A stretch of DNA of 64,000 bases from Paenibacillus sp. MSJ-34. GTDB lineage: Bacteria; Bacillota; Bacilli; Paenibacillales; Paenibacillaceae. The position numbers were made by a program, and so were the translations under genes. The stretch spans positions 1-64,000 of the forward strand of contig NZ_JAHLPR010000009.1 of NCBI RefSeq assembly GCF_018918005.1. The letters run 5' to 3'. A model generated the notes under the pieces. The model ran no database searches. It saw nothing but the letters and a program-made list of their open reading frames with translations, and was not told the DNA's origin. Shown here in pieces: positions 25,557 through 36,144 of this stretch (positions are counted from its first letter, which is position 1; each line of letters begins with the position of its first letter).

Positions 25557-27860
25557 ATGGGTACAGCATTATATCAACCGCAGAGCGGTCTGTTGACCGT
25601 TCAGTATCAACCGGACGAAACGACCCGGCTTGTCGAAAATCCGCCGCGATTTACGTGGATTCCCGCACAGCTCGAGGAAGACTGCTATGTGCTGCAAATT
25701 AGCGAAGACGGGCAATTTCAGGCGGAGCGGACGCTTACGTTCGCTCCGATTCCATATAATTTTTACACGCCGGACCGGGTATTGGCGCCTGGGACGTATT
25801 ATTGGCGCTACGCTTTATGGGACGGGGGCAAGCAGCAATCCGAATGGAGCGTCGCGAGGCGCTTCGTCGTCCCGGAGGGCTTGCCTGCAACGGCGCTGCC
25901 CGCAAGGGAGAACCGTTATGCGCAAGCGCAGGAGGAGCATCCCCGCTTATGGCTGCGAGGAGCCGAGGAGGTGGCGCGCTTCCGGGCCAAAGTGAAGGCG
26001 GATCCGATTGGCTCCGGCTGGCAGCCGTTCTACGAGAAATCGGTGCTGCCTTGGACGGCGCGCGAACCGATCCCCGCGCCGCAGCCTTATCCGAACAATC
26101 AGCGGACGGCGCCGTTATGGAGAAGCATGTATATTGCCTGCCAGGAAGCGCTCTATGCGATTCGCCATCTCAGTATGGCGGGCGTCATTCTGGAAGACGA
26201 GGCGCTGCTCGGCAAAGCGAAAGCGTGGCTGCTGCACGTCGCGGCATGGGATGCCGACGGGGCGACGAGCCGGGATTACAACGACGAAGCCGCCTTTCGG
26301 ATCGCCGGCGCGCTCGCATGGGGATACGATTGGTTGTACGGCGAATTGTCGGAGGAAGAGCGCGATGCGGTTCGGGGCGAATTGCTGCGCCGCACGCAGC
26401 AGGTCGCCGTCCACGTAATCGAGCGCTCCAAAATCCATCAAGTGCCTTATGACAGCCACGCGGTTCGATCGCTGTCCTCCGTGCTTGTGCCATGCAGCAT
26501 CGCCATGCTGCATGAAGAACCGCAAGCGCGGGAGTGGCTGGATTATACGATGGAATATTACTGGACATTGTATACGCCATGGGGCGGCGCGGACGGCGGA
26601 TGGGCCGAAGGGCCGCATTACTGGACGACAGGCATGGCGGCGCTGCTCGAAGCGATCGAGTTGATGAAGAAGTATACCGGACTTTCGCTGTACGACCGGC
26701 CTTTCTTCCGGAAGACAGGCGACTTTCCGCTATATTGCTACAATCCGAATACGTCGACGCGCACGTCGTTCGGCGACAATTCTACGCTCGGCGAAGCGAT
26801 CAGCACGAAAGTCGGATATAATATCCGCCAATATGCGGGCGTCACGGGCAACGGCTGGTATCAATGGTATTACGAGAAGGTCAAGGATCTCGATACGGAT
26901 GCGGATTCGAAATTTTATAATTACGGCTGGTGGGACTTCCGGTTTGACGATTTGCTGTATTTGCACGATTATCCGGCTGTCGAGGCCGTGGAACCGAAGG
27001 ATGCCGAACCGGTCAAATGGTTCCGCGATGTCGGCTGGGTCGCTATGCATCATCGGATGGAAGATCCGGACGAGCAAATCATGCTGTTGACGAAAGCGAG
27101 CGAATACGGCTCCGTAAGCCATAGCCATGCGGACCAGGGGGCCTTTCATATTCACGCCTACGGCGAACCGCTTGCGGTCGAAACCGGTTATTATGTCGCT
27201 TTCAACAGCTCGATGCATTTGCGCTGGCGCAGACAGACGGTTTCCAAGAACAGCATTCTGATCGATGGGAAAGGACAGTTCGGCGATATCGACAAGGCGC
27301 TTAATATGGCTGCCTCGGGCCGGGTGGAAGAGGTAAGGCGCGAGAAAACGTACAGCTATGTGCGGATGAACGCAACGAACGCGTATATGGAAAACGTGCC
27401 GTATATGAAACGTTATGTGCGTGAAATTTATTTCGTGCGGAACAGTTATTTCGTCGTCGTCGATTCCGTCGATTTATCGGAGCCCGGAAGGGTGAACTGG
27501 TTGTTCCATACGCTGTACGAAATGAACGTCAAAGGGCAGACGTTTCAAGTTAACGGCCGCAAGGCGTCGATGGAGGGGCGGTTCGTATTCAGCTCGTCGG
27601 GCGATTTGACGCTGTCGCAAACGGATGAATTCGTCGGGGTGGATCCGCAGGAAATCGAGGGGCTTACGCGCCACTGGCATCTGACCGCCACGACGCCGCA
27701 GGCGGGGTCGCACCGCATCGCGGCATTGCTCGTGCCGAAGCGGAAGGCGGAGAGCGGCAAATATGTGTCTTATTTTGTGGACGATCAAGGGTTCGGCTAC
27801 AATTTATATTGCACGGATAACGGAGCGACGCAGAAGATCGAGATCGCGAAGGCGTTTTGA
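25557..27860 (+). CDS. Heparinase II/III-family polysaccharide lyase, PL15-like, cytoplasmic
   Basis: This 767-residue enzyme has an N-terminal beta domain (1-120; PRFTWIPAQ), a central alpha/alpha toroid (about 130-480) and a C-terminal heparinase II/III beta-sandwich with SHSHADQGAFHIHAYGEP near 518-535. Candidate catalytic residues are the His in YDSHAVRSL and the His/Tyr in GWAEGPHYW. Size and layout match exo-acting PL15 oligoalginate lyases better than classical heparinase II. There is no signal peptide, so it should cut imported oligouronates to unsaturated monomers in the cytoplasm. I chose ATG 25557, preceded by GAGGGGAAGG; a frame open from 25125 runs back into the SDR gene and is not real. 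Confidence 0.87.
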   Translation: MGTALYQPQSGLLTVQYQPDETTRLVENPPRFTWIPAQLEEDCYVLQISEDGQFQAERTLTFAPIPYNFYTPDRVLAPGTYYWRYALWDGGKQQSEWSVARRFVVPEGLPATALPARENRYAQAQEEHPRLWLRGAEEVARFRAKVKADPIGSGWQPFYEKSVLPWTAREPIPAPQPYPNNQRTAPLWRSMYIACQEALYAIRHLSMAGVILEDEALLGKAKAWLLHVAAWDADGATSRDYNDEAAFRIAGALAWGYDWLYGELSEEERDAVRGELLRRTQQVAVHVIERSKIHQVPYDSHAVRSLSSVLVPCSIAMLHEEPQAREWLDYTMEYYWTLYTPWGGADGGWAEGPHYWTTGMAALLEAIELMKKYTGLSLYDRPFFRKTGDFPLYCYNPNTSTRTSFGDNSTLGEAISTKVGYNIRQYAGVTGNGWYQWYYEKVKDLDTDADSKFYNYGWWDFRFDDLLYLHDYPAVEAVEPKDAEPVKWFRDVGWVAMHHRMEDPDEQIMLLTKASEYGSVSHSHADQGAFHIHAYGEPLAVETGYYVAFNSSMHLRWRRQTVSKNSILIDGKGQFGDIDKALNMAASGRVEEVRREKTYSYVRMNATNAYMENVPYMKRYVREIYFVRNSYFVVVDSVDLSEPGRVNWLFHTLYEMNVKGQTFQVNGRKASMEGRFVFSSSGDLTLSQTDEFVGVDPQEIEGLTRHWHLTATTPQAGSHRIAALLVPKRKAESGKYVSYFVDDQGFGYNLYCTDNGATQKIEIAKAF

Positions 27861-27950
27861 ACGGCGGGTAATTAAAAAAATACGTATTATATCATTTTTT
27901 TGTCATACCTATTGACGGCATTATGTTGTAAAATAGTTGGTAATGAGTTG

Positions 27951-27975
27951 AAAAGCGCCTCCTCAGGCGCTTTTT
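27951..27975 (+). terminator. Intrinsic terminator between the lyase and kdgK genes
   Basis: A perfect 10-bp stem (AAAAGCGCCT / AGGCGCTTTT) with a four-base loop ends in T residues. It should end much of the lyase transcript, so kdgK and kdgA may use a separate promoter or read-through. Promoter-like TTGTCA and TATGTT hexamers lie just before the terminator, an arrangement that could also be an attenuator. Confidence 0.75.
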
Positions 27976-28056
27976 CCAACATCTTAGAAAAAGCGGCGCA
28001 GCTGCGGGTTCGAAAAGCGGATCGCAAGCGGCGGCGCGCGTGGGATGGTGAAGCCT

Positions 28057-29025
28057 ATGAACGAACAATATGGCAGGCAATCGCCGGAGATCGTGACATT
28101 CGGCGAATCGATGGGGTTGTTCATGCCGGCAAGCTCGAAAGGGATCGCTTACTCGTCGCAGTTCGAGAAATCGTTCGGCGGGGCGGAAAGCAATGTGGCG
28201 ATCGGCGTCTCCCGTTTGGGACATACGGCCGGATGGTTTAGCCAATTGGGCAGGGATCCGTTCGGCACAATGATTATGAAAGCTCTGCGCAGCGAAGGAG
28301 TCGACGTATCGCGCGTCAAATATACGTCCGAAGCGCCGACGGGACTCATGTTCCGCGAAGTCGTCGCCGGCAAGTCTTCGGTCTATTATTACCGCCGCCA
28401 TTCCGCTGCCAGCATGATGGGTCCTTCCGATCTCGACGAGTCGTATATCGCCGGGGCGAAGCTGCTGCATATTACGGGAATTACGCCCGCGCTCAGCCCG
28501 ACATGCCGGGAAACGGTGCTCGAAGCGGTTCGCACCGCGAAGAAGAACGGCGTCAAAGTTTGTTTCGACCCGAATTTGCGTTTGAAGCTGTGGACGCTGG
28601 AAGAGGCGCGGCCGGTTTTGTTGGAACTCGCCAACGAGGCGGATTATTTTCTGCCGGGATTGGACGAGCTTGCCTTGTTGTATGAAACGGAGAATTTCGA
28701 CGAAATACTAGTAAAGTTGAAACAATTGTCGGCCGTATGCGTCATCAAGGGCGGGGGAGACCGCACTTATTTGCTGGATGCGGGCGAATTGAGCGAAGTG
28801 CCTTATTTCAAAGCGAAGCAGGTTGTTGACACGGTCGGCGCCGGGGACGGCTTCTGCGCCGGATTTCTGGTCGGATTGTTGAAGGGGATGAGCCATGCCG
28901 AAGCGGTTCGGCTCGGCAACTTGATCGGTTCGATGGTCGTCCAAATGGAGGGCGACTGGGAAGCGATTCCGACATGGGAAGAAGCGAAGGCGGTCCTGGA
29001 CAATATCAATCATATAGAACGGTAG
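28057..29025 (+). CDS. kdgK: 2-keto-3-deoxygluconate kinase (PfkB family)
   Basis: KdgK phosphorylates KDG to KDPG with ATP. The protein of about 322 residues has the PfkB N-terminal motif GGAESNVAIGVSRLG and the C-terminal ATP-binding, catalytic signature DTVGAGDGFCAGFL. In the latter the aspartate of GAGD is the base. ATG 28057 is favoured by a GGTGA site five bases upstream; ATG 28045 in the same frame has none. It pairs with kdgA 9 bp downstream. Together with the upstream lyase and SDR this completes a route from polyuronate to pyruvate plus glyceraldehyde-3-phosphate. Confidence 0.9.
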   Translation: MNEQYGRQSPEIVTFGESMGLFMPASSKGIAYSSQFEKSFGGAESNVAIGVSRLGHTAGWFSQLGRDPFGTMIMKALRSEGVDVSRVKYTSEAPTGLMFREVVAGKSSVYYYRRHSAASMMGPSDLDESYIAGAKLLHITGITPALSPTCRETVLEAVRTAKKNGVKVCFDPNLRLKLWTLEEARPVLLELANEADYFLPGLDELALLYETENFDEILVKLKQLSAVCVIKGGGDRTYLLDAGELSEVPYFKAKQVVDTVGAGDGFCAGFLVGLLKGMSHAEAVRLGNLIGSMVVQMEGDWEAIPTWEEAKAVLDNINHIER

Positions 29026-29034
29026 GATAACGAT

Positions 29035-29697
29035 ATGAAAAAAATCAAATTGGTGCAACAAATTGTAGATGCAGGGGTTGTCGCCGTACTGCGCGGCAAT
29101 TCCCCGGAGGAAGTTGTGAAGATGGCGGAGCAGGCAATTGCCGGCGGCATTAAAATCATCGAAGTGACGATGACCGTGCCTTATGCGCTGCAAGCGATCG
29201 AGACGCTGGCGAAGCGTTATTCCAGCGCCGATCCGGCAGCGGACAACTACGCCGTTATCGGTTCCGGAACGGTGCTCGATCCGGAAACGGCCCGTGCTAC
29301 CATCTTGGCCGGAGCGGAATTTGTCGTCGGTCCGTGCCTGAATGCGGACACGGTCAAGCTGTGCAATCGGTACCGCGTGCCGGTTATGCCCGGCGTGATG
29401 ACGATTCAAGAAATCCAAACGGCGCTTGAACTCGGTGCGGATATCGTGAAGCTGTTCCCGGGCAATCTGTACTCGCCGTCGATGATCAAGGCGATCAAAG
29501 GCCCGCTGCCGCAGGCCAATATTATGCCGACAGGCGGCGTATCGCTCGACAACTTGGGCGAATGGATCAAGGCGGGCGCCATAGCGGTCGGCATCGGCTC
29601 GGATTTGACGAACGAAGCCGTCAAAACCGGCGACTACTCGCTCGTGGCGAAGAAAGCCGCACAATATATCGAAGCGTACCGCGAGAGTCGGCGCTAA
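29035..29697 (+). CDS. kdgA: KDPG aldolase (2-dehydro-3-deoxyphosphogluconate aldolase)
   Basis: This 220-residue class I aldolase (Eda/KdgA family) cleaves KDPG to pyruvate and glyceraldehyde-3-phosphate. The Schiff-base lysine is K139 in IVKLFPG and the general acid/base glutamate is E43 in IIEVTMT. GSGTVLDP and PTGGVSLDN, the phosphate-binding loop, are intact. The length is normal. The ATG follows AGGATAACG, nine bases after kdgK. A strong terminator follows. It is the last gene of the polyuronate locus. Confidence 0.95.
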   Translation: MKKIKLVQQIVDAGVVAVLRGNSPEEVVKMAEQAIAGGIKIIEVTMTVPYALQAIETLAKRYSSADPAADNYAVIGSGTVLDPETARATILAGAEFVVGPCLNADTVKLCNRYRVPVMPGVMTIQEIQTALELGADIVKLFPGNLYSPSMIKAIKGPLPQANIMPTGGVSLDNLGEWIKAGAIAVGIGSDLTNEAVKTGDYSLVAKKAAQYIEAYRESRR

Positions 29698-29701
29698 TGA
29701 T

Positions 29702-29742
29702 AAGGAAGGGCCGTTCCCCCTGAGTTGGGGCGGCCCTTTCCT
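29702..29742 (+). terminator. Intrinsic terminator of the polyuronate locus
   Basis: AGGAAGGGCCG pairs with CGGCCCTTTCCT with one bulge. An inner CCCC / GGGG stem gives a stable hairpin, and the 3' arm contains a short T-rich tract. Confidence 0.8.
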
Positions 29743-29769
29743 GTTGTTGTGCCTTTGGAGCACGTTTCG

Positions 29770-29953
29770 TAACTGCAAAAATCCATTTATTTTTCCCGGA
29801 ATGGGCTCATTTGCATGAACTAAATGCAAAAATCCAGTTGTTGCGCGCCCCAAAGGCCCAAAACGGCCTATTTTTCGTTTTGTAAATGGAAAATTGCAGT
29901 TATATGAAGCGAACAGCGGTAAATGTTGCGAATTAGATGGATTTTTGCAGTTG
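29770..29953. repeat. Four-site dispersed repeat, family 3, complete copy
   Basis: The site core is TGCAAAAATCCA, usually within TAACTGCAAAAATCCATTTA. Cores start at 29774 and 29825 (forward) and at 29887 and 29938 (reverse), a spacing of 51/62/51. The order forward, forward, reverse, reverse is the same as in family 1. The third core is slightly degenerate. A half element with two reverse sites lies at 35934-36004. Confidence 0.88.
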
Positions 29954-30158
29954 CTCGCTGCACGTTACCCTGCACGAACATGCCGCACGATTCCGTACTC
30001 AACCCGACACTCACCCCGCACGATCATGCGATTCCGTACCCATCCCGGCGCACGTCCCACTGCATGATCCGCGGTACTATCCCATTGCATGATCCCGGTG
30101 CAGATCCGGTTGCACGGCCTCGCAGCATCATCCCACCGTCTGGCGGGCGATCGCCGCC

Positions 30159-30845
30159 CTAGATCGACACCGATTCTCCCGGACGCAATGCCGTACCGTG
30201 TAACCCTTTCTCTTCCAGCTTCTTCACCCATGCTTCCGCGTCCTGCACGATCGGCGGGAAGGTGCTGTGATGGATCGGGATGTAAGTCTTCGCCTTCAGC
30301 CACTCGGCCGCAATGGCGGCTTCGTCCGGCCCCATCGTGAAGACGTCGCCGATCGGAAGCGCAGCCGCATCGATGCGATGCAGTTCGCCGATCAGCTTCA
30401 TGTCGCCGAACAGGCATGTATCGCCGGCGTGGTAGAGCGTTTGGCCGTCCATCGTCAGCAAAATGCCGGCAGGCTGGCCGCCGTGAAGGAACTTCCCGCC
30501 TTCCAACTCGAGCCCCGACGAATGAAACGCCAGCGTCAGCTTTACGGTGCCCCAATCGAACGTATGCTTTCCGCCCAAGTTCAAACCGAACGTCTTCAAG
30601 CCTACGCCCGCAAAATAAGCGGCGATTTCATGAATGCCGACGATAACGCAGTCGTTCCGGCGGGCGATTTCTTCCGCATCGGCTACATGATCGTAATGCC
30701 CGTGCGTCAGCAGCACCGCGTCGACTTCAACTTCCTCCGGCTTGACGGCCGCGAGCGGATTGTTGCGGAGATACGGGTCGATTACGACCTTTTTCCCGCC
30801 CGATTCAACGATGAAGCAAGAGTGTCCCAAATATGTAAGTTTCAA
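30159..30845 (-). CDS. Metal-dependent hydrolase, MBL fold (UPF0173 family)
   Basis: This 228-residue metallo-beta-lactamase-fold hydrolase has the metal-binding motif THGHYDHV (about residues 47-54), the conserved start TYLGHSCF, and further ligand motifs HAGDT and IHHSTF. The fold resembles UlaG/UPF0173 proteins; the physiological substrate is unknown. It starts at TTG 30845, with AAGGAG nine bases upstream. It is transcribed toward kdgA and away from nothing obvious; the AraC gene upstream has the same orientation with a 63-bp gap. Confidence 0.9.
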   Translation of the reverse strand: MKLTYLGHSCFIVESGGKKVVIDPYLRNNPLAAVKPEEVEVDAVLLTHGHYDHVADAEEIARRNDCVIVGIHEIAAYFAGVGLKTFGLNLGGKHTFDWGTVKLTLAFHSSGLELEGGKFLHGGQPAGILLTMDGQTLYHAGDTCLFGDMKLIGELHRIDAAALPIGDVFTMGPDEAAIAAEWLKAKTYIPIHHSTFPPIVQDAEAWVKKLEEKGLHGTALRPGESVSI

Positions 30846-30908
30846 GAGTACCCTCTCCTTTCATTTTCATTGATCATTGCTTCTGAATTCAATATAACAT
30901 ATTCGCAA

Positions 30909-31796
30909 TCAGGTCTGAAAATCCTTGCCGCTCTCCCCATGCTGACGGATTCGGTATATGCCCGGCGGCACGGAGCAGTAATGTTTGAACGCCCGCGTGA
31001 ACGAGTACAAATTCGGATATCCGAGCGTAAGCGCGATTTCGGTAATCGGCAGAGGCGTTTCCCGCAACAGCCGTTTCGCCTTCTCCATGCGAATCTTGAT
31101 CATGTATCCGACCGGAGAGACGCCTACTTGTTTCGTAAATACTGTGGAGAAGTAAGTGCGGCTGACGCCCGCCAACGCGGCGACCTGTTGAACCGAAATG
31201 CCTTCGGTCGCGTGAAGCTCCATATATGCCATGCATTCCCGGATCCAATCATGCGGCTCGGCTCCGCGCGGATGTCCGGCATCGTCGGCGAGCATGGAGA
31301 ACAGCCTGTACAACAAGCTTCGCAGCCCAAGCGAAACGGAAGGCGCGGGAGCGGGCGATACGGCGCTTCTTATTAAACGCAATAGGGAATCAAGAGTCTC
31401 CCTGACCCCGCGATCGATCGCTTGTTCCACGTATGGCGCCTGTTGCCGGAATCCGGCCAGTTCCAGCAAACGATCCGCTTCATCCCCGTCGATCGCCAGC
31501 CAGCACATCCGCAGCGTCTCGGTTCCCGGAATTTCACGGTACGTATAGGTTTGTTCCGGATAGAGGCAGAATATATCCCCCTTCCGCAGCGTCTTCTGCA
31601 TGCCGCCATGTTCCAGCAGCACTTCGCCGTCGTAAACAAAATGCATACTGTAGCACTCAATGCTCTTAGGCCCGACGCAATAGCCGGGCTTCGCGGCATT
31701 TCGGCCTGCGCGCACCGGCCAAACCGGCCCGTCGGTATCGATTTTGCCTGGCGTATAGTATAGAAATTCGGCAAACTCATTCCCGTATTCCTTCAA
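30909..31796 (-). CDS. AraC-family transcriptional regulator with cupin-like sensor domain
   Basis: This 295-residue protein has an N-terminal cupin-type ligand domain (about 30-110: YDGEVLLEHGG ... RKGDIFCLYPEQTYTY) and a C-terminal AraC domain (about 190-290) with ISVQQVAALAGVSRTYFSTVF and ITEIALTLGYPNLYSFTRAF. The start is TTG 31796 after GGGAGGG. It is divergent from the sulfatase gene across a 141-bp region and probably regulates it in response to a desulfation product or a related glycan. No receiver domain is present, so it senses a ligand directly. Confidence 0.9.
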   Translation of the reverse strand: MKEYGNEFAEFLYYTPGKIDTDGPVWPVRAGRNAAKPGYCVGPKSIECYSMHFVYDGEVLLEHGGMQKTLRKGDIFCLYPEQTYTYREIPGTETLRMCWLAIDGDEADRLLELAGFRQQAPYVEQAIDRGVRETLDSLLRLIRSAVSPAPAPSVSLGLRSLLYRLFSMLADDAGHPRGAEPHDWIRECMAYMELHATEGISVQQVAALAGVSRTYFSTVFTKQVGVSPVGYMIKIRMEKAKRLLRETPLPITEIALTLGYPNLYSFTRAFKHYCSVPPGIYRIRQHGESGKDFQT

Positions 31797-31937
31797 GGAT
31801 TTTCCCTCCCGCCGATTCGAGTCTTTCTACTTCTCAAGATACCAGATACCTGACAAAATGACAAACGATTCGTACATCATGCCATTTTCGGATATAGGGC
31901 GGTCATGTATGATGAACGTAAAGGAGGCGAATCGCTC

Positions 31938-33473
31938 ATGAAGAAACCTAACATTTTGCTTATTACGAGCGACCAACAGCATTGGAATACGATCGGCGCG
32001 TTCAACAGCGAAATTTCCACGCCGAATTTGGATCGATTAGTCCGCGAAGGTACGACGTTCACCCGCGCGTATTGCCCGAATCCGACGTGCACGCCCAGCC
32101 GCGCGTCCATCATTACCGGCATGTACCCGAGCCAGCACGGAGCCTGGACGCTCGGCACCAAGCTGCTCGAAGACCGTCATTGCGTCGGGGAAGATTTTCA
32201 ACAGAACGGCTACAAGACCGCGTTGATCGGGAAGGCGCATTTTCAACCGCTGCGGTCTACCGAACAATATCCTTCGCTGGAGTCCTATCCGATCTTGCAG
32301 GACTTGGATTTCTGGAAAACATTCAACGGCCCGTTCTACGGCTTCGATCATGTGGAACTGGCCCGAAACCATACGAACGAAGCCCATGTCGGCCAGCATT
32401 ACGCTCTATGGATGGAGGAAAAGGGTTGCGCCAATTGGCGGGACTATTTTTTGCCCCCGACGGGAACGTTGGACCCGGGCAAGACGTACCATTGGGACAT
32501 CCCCGAACAATATCATTACAACACCTGGATTGCGGAGCGGACGAATGCGCTGCTTGAACAATATAAGGAAGGGGGAGAGAGCTTCTTTTTATGGTCGAGC
32601 TTCTTCGATCCTCATCCCGAATATTTGGCGCCCGAACCTTGGGATTCCATGTACGATCCGGACAAGCTCACCATCCCGTCGGCGGTGCCGGGAGAACATG
32701 ACAAGAATCCGCCCCATTTCGCGATGACGCAGGAAGAGCATCCCGACTTCTCGCATCTTATGGAGAGCGGTTACGGCATTCATGGGTACCGGTCCCATCA
32801 TTATTACGAGTACGGCAATAAATTCAGGCTCACGGATTACGATAAGAAAAAGCTGGTGGCCGTCTATTACGGGATGATCAGCATGATGGACAAATATATC
32901 GGCCAAATTCTCGCTAAGCTGGACGCGCTCGGACTGGCTGACAATACGATCGTCGTCTTTACGACGGACCACGGGCACTTCTTCGGCCAGCACGGTTTGC
33001 AAGCCAAAGGAGGCTTCCATTACGAAGATTTGATCAAGCTGCCGTTCATCGTGCGTTATCCGGGACATGTCCCCGCGGGGCGCGTATCCGGAGCCATTCA
33101 ATCTTTGGTCGATCTGGCCCCTACCTTCTTGTCCGTATGCGGCATTGACGCGCCTTGCGGGATGACGGGAATCGACCAACGGGAAGTTTGGTTCGGAACG
33201 AAAGAGAAAGCGAGAGACCATGCGATCTGCGAATTCCGCCACGAAGCGACGACCATCCATCAGAAAACGTATGTGGACGAAAGGTACAAAATAACGGTAT
33301 ATTACAATCAAACGTACGGCGAACTGTTCGACCTTCAGGAAGATCCGCAGGAAATGAACAACTTGTGGGGCGACCCGGCGCATGCGGAGTTAAAGTCGGC
33401 CTTGCTGTTGAAATACGTCTGGGCGGAACTGGGCAAAGAGCCTGTGCCGATGCCGAGAATTTGGCACGCGTAA
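31938..33473 (+). CDS. Sulfatase (arylsulfatase-type, FGly-dependent)
   Basis: This 511-residue hydrolase removes sulfate esters. The sulfatase signature CTPSR starts at Cys51, the residue converted to formylglycine. Metal ligands are visible as SDQQ (Asp12) and TTDHGHFFG. The C-terminus has the family-typical ELFDLQEDPQEMNNL. There is no signal peptide, so it probably acts in the cytoplasm on imported sulfated sugars. ATG 31938 has AAAGGAGG ten bases upstream; a longer frame from 31905 is not supported. A maturase (anSME or FGE) is required and is not encoded in this window. Confidence 0.93.
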   Translation: MKKPNILLITSDQQHWNTIGAFNSEISTPNLDRLVREGTTFTRAYCPNPTCTPSRASIITGMYPSQHGAWTLGTKLLEDRHCVGEDFQQNGYKTALIGKAHFQPLRSTEQYPSLESYPILQDLDFWKTFNGPFYGFDHVELARNHTNEAHVGQHYALWMEEKGCANWRDYFLPPTGTLDPGKTYHWDIPEQYHYNTWIAERTNALLEQYKEGGESFFLWSSFFDPHPEYLAPEPWDSMYDPDKLTIPSAVPGEHDKNPPHFAMTQEEHPDFSHLMESGYGIHGYRSHHYYEYGNKFRLTDYDKKKLVAVYYGMISMMDKYIGQILAKLDALGLADNTIVVFTTDHGHFFGQHGLQAKGGFHYEDLIKLPFIVRYPGHVPAGRVSGAIQSLVDLAPTFLSVCGIDAPCGMTGIDQREVWFGTKEKARDHAICEFRHEATTIHQKTYVDERYKITVYYNQTYGELFDLQEDPQEMNNLWGDPAHAELKSALLLKYVWAELGKEPVPMPRIWHA

Positions 33474-33609
33474 ATTTGCGCATCGGACGGCAAAAGTGTT
33501 ACATTTGGCAATAAGAAAGAAAGAAGATCCACCCGCATATATTGTTCATAAAGCGTTATTTCCGGCATTGCGCTTTTGTTAGCGCATGACGGCGACTGGG
33601 GGGATGCGG

Positions 33610-35878
<2,269 letters not shown>

Positions 35879-35933
35879 CAAGACGTGGGCTAATCCCCAA
35901 AGTTCTCTGATTTTGCGTTCATTTGGACAGAAA

Positions 35934-36004
35934 TAAATGGATTTCTGCAGTTGCGCGGGCGAAACTAGCCCAAATCTCCATTTGTAAATGGATTTTTGCA
36001 GTTA
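35934..36004. repeat. Half copy of the family 3 four-site repeat
   Basis: Two reverse-oriented sites, TGGATTTCTGCA at 35938 and TGGATTTTTGCA at 35989, stand 51 bp apart, the same as the right half of 29770-29953. No matching forward sites are found 62 bp further left, where the end of glpK lies. The element thus looks truncated or is a two-site variant. Confidence 0.8.
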
Positions 36005-36077
36005 CATATGTGCGGAACAACAAAACCGACTGGGTACAGCGGGATAAGCATACGCTCCCCCGTGTCCCGGCAAGTTG

Positions 36078-36117
36078 AAAAAAGCCAAGCAGTATTTTTA
36101 CCTGCATGGCTTTTTTT
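36078..36117. terminator. Bidirectional terminator between glpK and the Big_2 protein gene
   Basis: AAAAGCCA-a-GCAG pairs with CTGC-a-TGGCTTTT. Runs of A and T on the two sides allow termination of both convergent transcripts. Confidence 0.85.
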
Positions 36118-36144
36118 CGTCCGGGTCTTGCGGCGGTATAGCGC

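Larger units (their letters stand above)
29698..30158. other. Convergent intergenic gap with terminator and four-site repeat
   Basis: The gap between kdgA (plus) and the MBL-fold hydrolase gene (minus) holds a terminator (29702-29742) and a family 3 four-site repeat (29770-29953). After that, 29960-30158 contains repeated 'tgcacg' and 'gcatgatcc' strings without a supported reading frame or promoter. Confidence 0.7.
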
